Source: Pseudomonas migulae NBRC 103157 | Lineage (GTDB): Bacteria; Pseudomonadota; Gammaproteobacteria; Pseudomonadales; Pseudomonadaceae | Reading direction: 5' to 3' | NCBI RefSeq assembly: GCF_002091715.1 | Contig: NZ_BDAG01000021.1 | Span: 1 to 64,000, forward strand | DNA: 64,000 bases | Shown: in pieces, positions 55,501-62,678 of the stretch | How positions within the stretch are numbered: position 1 is the first letter of the stretch | Layout of the letters: each line of letters starts with the position of its first letter | Translations under genes and position numbers: made by a program | Notes under the pieces: model-generated | Told to the model about the DNA's origin: nothing | The model's input: the letters and a program-made list of their open reading frames with translations, nothing else | Database searches by the model: none

Positions 55501-55891
55501 CGGTGCCGAGCAGATCGACCTCACCTTTTTCCAGTGCCTTGATGGCAGCCCCGCGGGACGCAAAGCGCTGGACCTTGACCGGCAAACCGAGGGTCTTGCC
55601 GAGGATGCCTGCGTAATCGGCGGTGAAACCTTCGTAGTCCTTGCCGCTGACGGTCATGTCAAAAGGAGGATAGTCCGGGGCCGACGTGCCCAGGATCAGT
55701 TCGCGCTTACTCGTTATCCATTGTCGTTGCGATGGATCCAGTTGGACGTCCAGCTGCCTGATAGTCGAGCGACTGAGCAGGGTGAAGTGTTCGCTGGCAG
55801 TCTGCGAAGCAGGCACTGAAGTGCTCAGGCATAAACCTGCAGCTACGAGAATCAGATAATCCTTTATACGACGGGGCATCCTGCGTCTCAC
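52574..55891 (-). CDS. BvgS/RocS-like unorthodox sensor kinase
   Basis: 1105 aa from a GTG overlapping the upstream regulator's stop; an ATG four codons in is an alternative. A signal/anchor segment is followed by two periplasmic SBP_bac_3 (Venus-flytrap) domains (about 50-290 and 300-530), a transmembrane helix near 548-566, HisKA with H617 (MSHEIRTPMNA), HATPase, a receiver with D909 (VDCNMPVMNG) and a C-terminal Hpt with H1038 (IAHKIKGAAR). This is the BvgS/EvgS/RocS architecture. The partner is the adjacent BvgA/RocA-like regulator. Confidence 0.92.
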   Translation of the reverse strand: MRRRMPRRIKDYLILVAAGLCLSTSVPASQTASEHFTLLSRSTIRQLDVQLDPSQRQWITSKRELILGTSAPDYPPFDMTVSGKDYEGFTADYAGILGKTLGLPVKVQRFASRGAAIKALEKGEVDLLGTANGFEAHNADIVLSTPYAVDQPVLVTREGENRSLTDGLAGLRLSMVYHYLPLEEVRALYPKAIITSYPSYQNAINAVAFDQADVFLGDTISTHYMINKGYLNNIRMANFGKHEAHGFSFAVHRHNPQLLGIINAMLMAIPASERQNIAERWSAGSDILLTDQKLQLSAPEEQWLAQHPVVRVVVNEALAPLSFFDSNGNFRGVTADLLELIRLRTGLRFDIHRSRSDDEMIVQIKENKADVIAALLPSAERDTALNFTRPYLQNSFVLLTRKAADSPANLEQLAGKRLTIAQGSPLVDYLRREFPRIKLIETPDTFSAVELLAEGKAEGAVNSLVIANYFISSRLFEHTLQIRTTIGTRQAAFSLATGRDAKVLNAILNKALLSIAPEELGIINSRWRGYSASSQSTWRNYQRLFYQIVIGAGVLLLLSAAWNAYMRRQIKQRQAAERALNDQLIERRQLFEELRCAKERADEANRAKSTFLATMSHEIRTPMNAVIGMLELTLKRIENNHPDRPAIDVAYNSAKDLLELIGDILDIARIESGRLSLSPERVNPSEIVGSVARIFEGLARQKNLELLLEFNPANPAIDVLLDPMRFKQVLSNLVSNAIKFTEHGQVRITVELLATTEPEQVRMLLQVEDSGIGISEQDQRRLFEPFAQANGTGQSGRGGAGLGLVISRSLCEMMGGSLQLDSQPGVGTQVQVSLLLPTLPLEQMPQITETSIHTSTAPLNILVVDDHPANRLLMCQQLEFLGHRFSVAEDGEAGFEAWKTGLFDLVIVDCNMPVMNGYELARAIRDHEQQSERPPCTVLGFTANAQPEERQRCKQAGMDDCLFKPLTLTALSQWIAGIVPTDRSPAFSLKGLHLLTGGNPALDLRLLTELLSSNRLDRQALQALSRSNDPQSFLDIAHKIKGAARIVQASRLIDSCEALEQVCHQVFDPDEVARCRMAVERAMHELEQALQQQIGQNDKSRMMEP

Positions 55892-56514
55892 ACTAATGCG
55901 TTGCGTTTTGCCATCTCGATGAGTTCAACCAGGGATTTGGCTTTGAGTTTCTGCATAAGTCGTTTTTTATAGGTGCTGACCGTCTTGTTGCTTAGAAACA
56001 TGCCTTTGGCTATTTCCTTGTTGGTTCGGCCTTGCGCAAAAAGTTGCAATACCATCAATTCCCTGTCGTTGACCGACTTGAACAGTTCCAGTTCGGCGCA
56101 ACGCAGGTCGTCGCCACGGACAGGATTCAAGGCCTGACTGGGGAAGTAGTTGTAACCTGACAATACCGCTTTTATGGCGCTGACCAGTTCACTCAGGTCT
56201 TCCTGTTTGCAGACATAACCTGACGCGCCGGATTGCATGCAACGAATACCGAACAGTGTCGGGCACTGCGCAGTCAATACCAGTGTTTTCAGCGGTGTAC
56301 TCATTGCGTTGAAGCGTGCGAGAACTTCAAGGCCATCCAGTTTTGGAATGCTGATATCGAGAATGACCAGGTCAGGCATGCATTCACGCACCATCTGCAT
56401 GGCATCGACTCCATTGTCGGATTCGCCGACAACTTTGTAACCTTCGTGCTCCAGTAACATTCGGACGGCAAGGCGGATGACAGGGTGATCGTCGACAATA
56501 AAAACGGAGTTCAT
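55888..56514 (-). CDS. LuxR/NarL-type response regulator (BvgA/RocA-like)
   Basis: 208 aa. Receiver domain with D53 in LVILDISIPKLDG and a switch Lys near VCKQEDL; C-terminal LuxR HTH (VNDRELMVLQLFAQGRTNKEIA, then SNKTVSTYKKRLMQKL). The ATG at 56514 gives the canonical MNSVFIVDDHPVIR. It is followed by the sensor kinase through a GTGTGA overlap. In P. aeruginosa the analogous RocA1 controls fimbriae; no cup operon is in this window. Confidence 0.92.
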   Translation of the reverse strand: MNSVFIVDDHPVIRLAVRMLLEHEGYKVVGESDNGVDAMQMVRECMPDLVILDISIPKLDGLEVLARFNAMSTPLKTLVLTAQCPTLFGIRCMQSGASGYVCKQEDLSELVSAIKAVLSGYNYFPSQALNPVRGDDLRCAELELFKSVNDRELMVLQLFAQGRTNKEIAKGMFLSNKTVSTYKKRLMQKLKAKSLVELIEMAKRNALV

Positions 56515-56757
56515 AATCAGATCCCATACGAGCTCAAATAAAGCGCGCACCTTAGCTCAGATAGTTGATGGGACGCATGAACTGACGGACCTGAAGCTGC
56601 AATATAGGAATAGTCCTACAAACGAAAAGGAATGGGGCTACGAATCAACTAGGTTTTGCATGAGGACGGATAGAGTTATTGGTGGTTGGTCGATATTTCA
56701 AAGTTTTATTTCGTAAGTTTCAAATAGCGCTTGGGTGAAGTGTGTCGCCAACCATTT

Positions 56758-57162
56758 TTATAAATGGATTGAGCTCAATAGTTTTCTGAATTCGAATTGT
56801 TTCAATGGCTTTATCAAATAACCAAGTAGGGGCAGTCCGTGTGCGTTCGCGGTTTTTTCAAGACCTTCTAGTTCTGTACACGTCAAGCTGCTTAACAATA
56901 TTGCCTGCCTGATCAACCCTCGATGACTGGCGAATTTGACCAGGTCCAGCCCAGGAAGATCGGGTAGACATTGATCGCATAAAAGAATGTCAAATGGTTG
57001 CACCGCCGCGAGCATTTGCTGCAAGGCATCTTGGGCGCTGTGGGCGGTCGTCAGTTGGGTGAAGCCGTAACTTTCAAGCAAGTACTGAGTCGCCCTTAGT
57101 TGAAAGGGATGATCTTCCACCAGCAGGATGCGCAAATCGTCTTCGAACCTGGGATTACTCAC
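56758..57162 (-). CDS. Stand-alone receiver protein (RocR-like, no EAL domain)
   Basis: 134 aa containing only a receiver: acidic pocket VEDHPFQ, D63 in ILLCDQCLPDLPG, and a Lys in GYLIKPLKQFEF. The E-D-x-P-F-Q and AILLSS...LG segments resemble the receiver of RocR, which normally continues into an EAL phosphodiesterase domain. Here the protein stops at the receiver's end, with no EAL remnant downstream (the next 200 bases are AT-rich and non-coding). It may compete for phosphate from the neighbouring RocS-like Hpt. Confidence 0.85.
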   Translation of the reverse strand: MSNPRFEDDLRILLVEDHPFQLRATQYLLESYGFTQLTTAHSAQDALQQMLAAVQPFDILLCDQCLPDLPGLDLVKFASHRGLIRQAILLSSLTCTELEGLEKTANAHGLPLLGYLIKPLKQFEFRKLLSSIHL

Positions 57163-57333
57163 GCTTTAACTCTCATATAGAGGGGCCTGTCATTATTTCG
57201 CGGGAATGGCGAGCAATCGATCAGTTTGCTCGGCGTGAGGTGTAGGGGGATTCGGCGAATGCTGAACGCACTTGGGCTTTCAGCGGCTGATCAGCCATTC
57301 CTGGCGGCGTAATGGCTGACCAGACGGGTTTCG

Positions 57334-58662
57334 TCAGTGGCTCGAACGGCCGGTCATCTCCAGCGCCATTTCGCTGGCATAGCTGTCGGTCATGCCGGCG
57401 ATGAAATCAATCATGCGCAGGAACGAGGTGTGCAGCGGGCCGTAAGGGTCGGGGGCGTTGTTGCCCAACAAATCAAGGATGCGACGGCTCTTGAAGGATG
57501 GCGTGCGACCGTTGTGCTGCTCCAGCGCCGCGCCGCAGAAGGCGTTGAGCAGGATTTCCAGTGTGGTGTAGGCGCCGATCTCGTGCAGGGTCTTGCGCTT
57601 GTCCTGGAAGATCTTTTTGCGCGCCATGTCTTTGGCATTCAATACGCAGCGTTTGGCGGGGCCGTGCATGTGTTCCACCAGGTCGCCAGGCAGCGTGCCG
57701 GCCAGCAGCGCGTCCTGTTGCTCGACAAAGGCTCGGGCTGCGGCGTTGGTCAGGTGCTCGATGGCTTTGCCCCGCAGGATTGCCAGTTTGCGACGACGCG
57801 AATCCCGCGGGCCGAGCTGGCGATAGGTTTCCGGCAGATCGTCGCCCACCAGGTCCAGCAACAGGGACTCGACTTCGGCGTACTCCAGCAACTCCATTTC
57901 CAGGCCATCTTCGAGGTCGATCAGCGCGTAGCAGATGTCATCGGCGGCCTCCATCAAATACACCAGCGGATGGCGTGCCCAGCGTTGTTCCTCAAGTTGC
58001 GGCAGGCCGAGTTTATGAGCGATCTGTTCCAGCAATGGCAATTCACTCTGATAGCAGCCGAACTTGTGTTTCTTGTAACCCAGCGAGTCGGCGTGCTTGG
58101 CCGTCCAGGGGTATTTCAGATAGGTGCCCAGGGTGGCGTAGGTCAGTCGTGTGCCGCCATCGAACTGGTGGTATTCCAGCTGGGTGAGCACGCGGAAGCC
58201 TTGAGCATTGCCTTCGAAGTTGAGGAAGTCATCACGTTCGACTTCGCTCATTGCTTCCAGCCATCCGCGGCCGGCGGCTTGCTGGAACCAGTGGCGGATC
58301 GCGTCTTCACCGGAGTGACCGAAGGGTGGATTGCCAATGTCGTGGGCTAGGCAAGCCGATTGCACCACCATGCCAAGGTCGCTGGGTTCGCACCAGTCGG
58401 GCAGGGCGCTGCGAATGGTTTCGCCGACGCGCATGCCCAGCGAACGGCCGACGCAACTGACTTCCAGTGAGTGGGTCAGGCGCGTGTGGATGTGATCGTT
58501 GCTGGAGACCGGATGGACTTGGGTCTTGCGCCCGAGGCGGCGAAACGCGCCCGAGAAAATAATTCGGTCATGGTCTTTGTGAAAAGGGCTGCGGCCGAGT
58601 TCTTCCGGGCTGTGCAGAGGCTTTCCGAGGCGTTCGCGGGTGAGCAGGGTTTGCCAATCCAA
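57334..58662 (-). CDS. dgt: Deoxyguanosinetriphosphate triphosphohydrolase-like protein
   Basis: 442 aa HD-superfamily protein. HD site in ACLAHDIGNPPFGHSGEDA; upstream RLTHSLEVSCVGRSLG supplies the first metal-site His; N-terminal RIIFSGAFRRLGRKTQVHP is the Dgt start region. It hydrolyses dNTPs (classically dGTP) to nucleoside and triphosphate, affecting nucleotide pools and phage defence in some bacteria. The start is a TTG with GGAGAG nearby; an ATG is not available at the conserved position. Confidence 0.93.
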   Translation of the reverse strand: MDWQTLLTRERLGKPLHSPEELGRSPFHKDHDRIIFSGAFRRLGRKTQVHPVSSNDHIHTRLTHSLEVSCVGRSLGMRVGETIRSALPDWCEPSDLGMVVQSACLAHDIGNPPFGHSGEDAIRHWFQQAAGRGWLEAMSEVERDDFLNFEGNAQGFRVLTQLEYHQFDGGTRLTYATLGTYLKYPWTAKHADSLGYKKHKFGCYQSELPLLEQIAHKLGLPQLEEQRWARHPLVYLMEAADDICYALIDLEDGLEMELLEYAEVESLLLDLVGDDLPETYRQLGPRDSRRRKLAILRGKAIEHLTNAAARAFVEQQDALLAGTLPGDLVEHMHGPAKRCVLNAKDMARKKIFQDKRKTLHEIGAYTTLEILLNAFCGAALEQHNGRTPSFKSRRILDLLGNNAPDPYGPLHTSFLRMIDFIAGMTDSYASEMALEMTGRSSH

Positions 58663-58745
58663 GGCTGGTTCTCTCCGTCAGGTGACTGAGCCTTAAGCTT
58701 CAGGGTTCGCGCCATGGCCTGCAAGGGAAAAACACGCATGCACCT

Positions 58746-58833
58746 GTAGGCGCCGAGCTTGCTCGCGATGACGGTATGTCAGGCGTTGCGGTATCGAGTG
58801 AGCTGGCTTCATCGTGAGCAAGCTCGGCGCCTA
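58746..58833. repeat. REP-like pair overlapping the EAL gene's stop codon
   Basis: Arms TAGGCGCCGAGCTTGCTCGC (from 58746) and its complement to 58833 with one mismatch. The second arm contains the TAG stop of the EAL protein, so the repeat defines that gene's 3' end. Confidence 0.75.
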
Positions 58834-59994
58834 TAGCCCGGCGGCGTCGATATCGATGAGTAGCAGTCGCTCGCCGTTGTTGAAAAACTGCCCGGCCGTG
58901 AGGCAATACTGGTTGCTGGTGGCATCGCGGTAAGTGTTGGAAAGCGTCAGCCGGCGCTCATCCCAACCCTCAGCCAGCAAGTGATAGAAGTACGGACGCC
59001 ATGACCAGTTGTGTCCCAGGTAGCGATCGTCGGCTTCCCAGCCGTTGTTGCGCCATTCAAGGTTCGGCGTCAGTTGCGTGCCGTGGCGGTCACATTGATA
59101 GAAGCGCAACAGCCAGGGAAAGGCGTCCAGCTGTGGCAAGGCGCTGAGCGGCGCGCACGTCTGGGCCCACGTTTGCAGGATCGCCATCAGTTCGCTGAGT
59201 TGCTGGCGCATGATCATCAGTCGGCCGCGTTCAGCCAGTTTCTGTTGGACATAGCGCTGACGCAGTTGGGCGAAACGCTCGACAAAAGCGTCGGTGGCAA
59301 AGAAGTCCACTTGCGCGCGGGCGAACAGAAAACCCTGCACGTAGCGCGAGCCGCACTCGAGGGCAAAATTCAGTTGCGCTTCGGTTTCCACCCCTTCGGC
59401 AATGATCCAGCAGCCGGTTTTTTCCGCCATTAGCGCGAGGGCCTTGACCACGTCACTGCTGGGCCCGCCCAACGCAGCGGCCTGGAACAGCCGCATATCC
59501 AGCTTGAGGATGTCCGGTTGCAGAGCGAGCACACGATCGAGCTGTGAGTAACCTGCGCCGAAATCATCGATGGCGATCCGCGCACCGGCTTGCCGGTATC
59601 GCGCCACCACATCTGCCAGCCGCTGGATGTCGCCGCCCAGTTCAGTGATTTCGAAAACGATTCGCTGTGGGTCGACGCCATGCTGCTTCAATTGCTTGAG
59701 GCTGGGCAGCGCCTGGTCCGGGCGCAAGCGACTGATCCAGCGCGGCGAAATGTTCAGGCTGAGAAACCAGTCGGCGGGCGCTTCGTGCAGACGGCTCAGG
59801 GCGTTATCACGGATCTGGCGATCCAGACGGCGGAGCGCGATGGCCGGGGTTCGCGGGTCGGCAAACAGCGGTCCCACGGAGGTCAGTTGACCGTCGGCTT
59901 GACGCAGTCGGCCCAATGCCTCGACGCCGGCGATACGGCCGGTGGCGGTATCGATGAACGGTTGAAAGCAGGCAAGCGGTTGCCCGTCGATCAC
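58831..59994 (-). CDS. EAL phosphodiesterase with YkuI_C-like C-terminal domain
   Basis: 387 aa, soluble. EAL at residues 25-27 (VEALGRL), with LNISPRW, FEITELG, IDDFGAGYS, LKLDMRLF and AEGVETEAQ all present, so c-di-GMP hydrolysis is likely. Residues about 270-385 form a PAS/Cache-like domain (FYQCDRHGTQL, WRPYFYHLLAEG, LSNTYRDATSNQ) resembling the EAL-associated YkuI C-terminal domain. GTG start with AAGGAGG five bases upstream. Confidence 0.9.
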   Translation of the reverse strand: MIDGQPLACFQPFIDTATGRIAGVEALGRLRQADGQLTSVGPLFADPRTPAIALRRLDRQIRDNALSRLHEAPADWFLSLNISPRWISRLRPDQALPSLKQLKQHGVDPQRIVFEITELGGDIQRLADVVARYRQAGARIAIDDFGAGYSQLDRVLALQPDILKLDMRLFQAAALGGPSSDVVKALALMAEKTGCWIIAEGVETEAQLNFALECGSRYVQGFLFARAQVDFFATDAFVERFAQLRQRYVQQKLAERGRLMIMRQQLSELMAILQTWAQTCAPLSALPQLDAFPWLLRFYQCDRHGTQLTPNLEWRNNGWEADDRYLGHNWSWRPYFYHLLAEGWDERRLTLSNTYRDATSNQYCLTAGQFFNNGERLLLIDIDAAGL

Positions 59995-60118
59995 GAGGCC
60001 TCCTTAGTAGGTCTTGTTTTTGGATGAAACCTGATGGCCGGGTAGGCAGGCAGGTGTGAACCTCTCGATAAAGAGGTTCATCCCGGTGATATTGCAAGAA
60101 TGCAGCCAGATAGCGGCT

Positions 60119-60460
60119 TCAGTGTTTGGGCGAGTTGCCTTGCATGATCAGTTTGATCAACGGCCCCAATGTGGTGCCCAGGCGTACCAGTCGAGTCAGG
60201 CTGCTCACGCCGCCATTCCTGGTGCCCTTGCCAGTCAAAAAGCCCAGCAGGGTCACGGCCGCCACGCCCCAGAGCGGGGCATGCTTGATGCCGAAACCGT
60301 CTTGCAGGTTTTGCGTCATCCCGCGCACCCGCTGCAAGGGTTGCAGCAGTTGCGCCGATTCGTGACGAATTTCCTGGCGATGCATTTCCATGCGCAAGCG
60401 AATCAGCGCCTTGCGCATTTCCGTGCGCGAGCTGTTGTGAGGCAGTTCAGGCAGGTTCAT
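60119..60460 (-). CDS. Small hypothetical protein of yqjD-like operon (YqjK-like position)
   Basis: 113 aa. N-terminal charged helical part (EMRKALIRLRMEMHRQEIRHES) and one hydrophobic segment (LWGVAAVTLLGFLTG) followed by a basic tail. It sits third in a unit with a DUF883 protein and a YqjE-like protein, the position of YqjK in E. coli. Its ATG overlaps the YqjE-like stop (ATGA). Likely an inner-membrane protein. Confidence 0.75.
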   Translation of the reverse strand: MNLPELPHNSSRTEMRKALIRLRMEMHRQEIRHESAQLLQPLQRVRGMTQNLQDGFGIKHAPLWGVAAVTLLGFLTGKGTRNGGVSSLTRLVRLGTTLGPLIKLIMQGNSPKH

Positions 60461-60846
60461 GGCAGCAGGCGCTCCCGATCATTGGCCAATTCTTCCAGGG
60501 TGCCATGGAAGGGCGAGGATTCATCGAAGATCGCCGCCCTCAGACGCATCCCGCAAAAGATGCAGGCAAGGGTGTAGAACACGCAGAGCCCGATGATGGC
60601 CGTCAGGCGATAAGTGTCCCAAAAGAGGATCAACACCAGCGTCGACAATCCCACCAGCAACAGCAAGGCAAACACCAACGCCAGGCCTGCGAACAGCAAT
60701 AGGCTGACGGTACGGGCCTTTTGTTCCTGCAATTCGATGCCGAACAGCTCGACATGGCTGTGCAGCAATCCAAGGAATGCGGCACCCAGGCGCCGCGGTG
60801 AAGAGCTTGGGCCCGTCGCGGACGAGCCGGATTCGCCGATCGCCAT
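60457..60846 (-). CDS. YqjE/phage-holin-like membrane protein (DUF1469)
   Basis: 129 aa. Two strong transmembrane helices (VSLLLFAGLALVFALLLLVG; TAIIGLCVFYTLACIFCGM) after an N-terminal amphipathic stretch ELFGIELQEQKAR, a typical YqjE pattern. The family carries a holin_3_6 label, but there is no phage context here. The ATG at 60846 is two bases after the DUF883 stop. Probably works with the DUF883 protein at the membrane. Confidence 0.83.
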   Translation of the reverse strand: MAIGESGSSATGPSSSPRRLGAAFLGLLHSHVELFGIELQEQKARTVSLLLFAGLALVFALLLLVGLSTLVLILFWDTYRLTAIIGLCVFYTLACIFCGMRLRAAIFDESSPFHGTLEELANDRERLLP

Positions 60847-60848
60847 AA

Positions 60849-61163
60849 TCAGCGCCGGGTTGCCAGCAGACCAATCAGGAAACCCACACCGGCTGCGATC
60901 CCGACCGATTGCCATGGGTTGGCCTGTACATAGTCTTCGGTGGCGGTAACGGCGGCCTTGCCGCGTTCGCGCAGGGAGTCTTCGGTCAGTTTCAAGGTTT
61001 CGCGTGCACGCAGCAGACTTTCGTGGATTTGCTCACGCAACTCATCAGCCTGATCGCCAGCCAAGGTTGCGGTGTGTTCCAGCAACCGTTCAGTGTCGCT
61101 GACCAGTGTCTGAAAATCATTCATCAGGATTTCTTGAGCAGTCTTTGCCTTGATGCTGGCCAT
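60849..61163 (-). CDS. DUF883 (ElaB/YqjD) membrane-anchored protein
   Basis: 104 aa. Long amphipathic helical N-terminus (TLVSDTERLLEHTATLAGDQ) and a C-terminal anchor VQANPWQSVGIAAGVGFLIG followed by a basic RR tail, the hallmark of ElaB/YqjD. In E. coli YqjD binds ribosomes to the inner membrane in stationary phase. First gene of the three-gene yqj-like unit. Confidence 0.9.
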   Translation of the reverse strand: MASIKAKTAQEILMNDFQTLVSDTERLLEHTATLAGDQADELREQIHESLLRARETLKLTEDSLRERGKAAVTATEDYVQANPWQSVGIAAGVGFLIGLLATRR

Positions 61164-61468
61164 TGGTGATCTCCGTAAGTGGCTTCTGTTGCGTTCGAGT
61201 ATGAGCCTTGCGTGAAGGTTCAGTGCAAATCACTGGTACAACTTTTGCTTTGTCGTGGTGCGCCGGCCAGCGTGATTGCGCTGTTGCCGGGCAGGATTCG
61301 AGCAAAACCTTATCTCAAATAATGAAAACCCGCGCAAAGGTTCCCGCCTTGTGCGCCAAAGCGGCACATCAGGATCAATGTGTAGATCCTGAAAGGTTGC
61401 AACTTGGTGCACGAATTGTCTGCGCGAACTGCTTTGGTGCTTTTTTAGCCTTCAGGTCTGCCAACACC
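61164..61468. other. Intergenic region upstream of the ammonium transporter
   Basis: 305 bases, divergent promoters. It contains the imperfect palindrome TGTGC-N9-GCACA (61350-61368) and a weak sigma-54-like GG-N10-GT pair (61406-61419), either of which could mediate nitrogen control. Neither is a strong match. Confidence 0.35.
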
Positions 61469-62677
61469 ATGGAAAATCTGCAAAGCGCTGTGGACAGTCT
61501 GGTCCATAGCTCCAACACGTTGTTCATCTTGATTGGTGCTGTCATGGTTTTGGCCATGCATGCCGGTTTTGCCTTTCTCGAAGTCGGTACGGTTCGACAG
61601 AAGAATCAGGTCAACGCCTTGTCGAAGATCCTCAGCGACTTCGCCATTTCGACCCTGGCCTATTTCTTTATAGGCTATTGGATTTCCTACGGAGTGACCT
61701 TCCTGCAACCGGCGGCGGTGATCAATGCCGATCATGGTTATGGCCTGGTGAAGTTTTTCTTTCTGCTGACGTTCGCGGCGGCGATACCCGCGATCATTTC
61801 CGGCGGCATCGCCGAGCGTGCGCGGTTCGTACCACAGTTGTGTGCGACGGCGCTGATCGTGGCGTTCATCTATCCGTTTTTCGAGGGCATGATCTGGAAC
61901 GGTAACTATGGCCTGCAAGCCTGGTTGCTGGAGCGCTTTGGCGCCAGTTTCCATGATTTCGCCGGCTCCGTGGTGGTTCACGCCATGGGCGGGTGGCTGG
62001 CGCTGGCGGCGGTGGTGTTGCTCGGTCCAAGACAAGGTCGCTATCGCGACGGAAGACTGGTGGCGTTTGCACCCTCGAGCATCCCGTTTCTGGCGTTGGG
62101 GTCGTGGATCCTGATCGTTGGCTGGTTCGGTTTCAACGTGATGAGCGCGCAAACCTTGCAAGGGGTCAGCGGGCTGGTGGCGGTGAACTCGCTGATGGCC
62201 ATGGTCGGCGGCACTGTGGCGGCGCTGATCGTCGGGCGCAATGACCCGGGCTTTCTGCATAACGGCCCGCTGGCCGGGCTGGTGGCAATCTGCGCCGGTT
62301 CCGATCTGATGCACCCGGTAGGAGCGCTGGCGACAGGCGCCATCGCCGGGGCGCTGTTTGTCTGGTGCTTTACTGCGGCCCAAGGCAAATGGCACATCGA
62401 TGACGTATTGGGTGTCTGGCCATTGCATGGCCTGTGCGGTGTCTGGGGCGGAGTCGCTTGCGGCATCTTTGGCCAAAGTGCCTTGGGTGGTCTGGGCGGT
62501 GTAAGCCTGATCAGCCAGTTGATCGGCACCACGCTGGGAGTGGTCGTAGCGCTGGCCGGTGGTTTCGCGGTGTATGGCGTGATCAAGGCGCTTCATGGCC
62601 TGCGCCTGAGCCAGGAAGAAGAGTATTACGGCGCAGACCTGTCGGTGCACAAGATCGGCGCCGTGAGCCAGGATTGA
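61469..62677 (+). CDS. Ammonium transporter (Amt/MEP/Rh family)
   Basis: 402 aa with about eleven transmembrane helices. Amt landmarks are AGFAFLEVGTVRQKN near helix 1-2, the twin-His region DFAGSVVVHAMGGWLAL, and the later GVWPLHGLCGVWGG with the second pore His. There is no adjacent glnK, unlike the amtB-glnK operon, so this is probably the additional Amt paralogue. ATG at 61469. Its stop is one base from the converging Kef gene's stop. Confidence 0.93.
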   Translation: MENLQSAVDSLVHSSNTLFILIGAVMVLAMHAGFAFLEVGTVRQKNQVNALSKILSDFAISTLAYFFIGYWISYGVTFLQPAAVINADHGYGLVKFFFLLTFAAAIPAIISGGIAERARFVPQLCATALIVAFIYPFFEGMIWNGNYGLQAWLLERFGASFHDFAGSVVVHAMGGWLALAAVVLLGPRQGRYRDGRLVAFAPSSIPFLALGSWILIVGWFGFNVMSAQTLQGVSGLVAVNSLMAMVGGTVAALIVGRNDPGFLHNGPLAGLVAICAGSDLMHPVGALATGAIAGALFVWCFTAAQGKWHIDDVLGVWPLHGLCGVWGGVACGIFGQSALGGLGGVSLISQLIGTTLGVVVALAGGFAVYGVIKALHGLRLSQEEEYYGADLSVHKIGAVSQD

Positions 62678-62678
62678 G

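Noticed and set aside
58831..59994. The missing EAL half of the RocR-like receiver, displaced by dgt
   Set aside because: This EAL protein has its own ribosome site, a complete start and a YkuI_C-like C-terminal domain, so it is an independent gene rather than a split fragment.
60457..60846. Phage remnant suggested by the holin-like membrane protein
   Set aside because: The gene sits in a yqjD-yqjE-type housekeeping unit, and no other phage gene is nearby.
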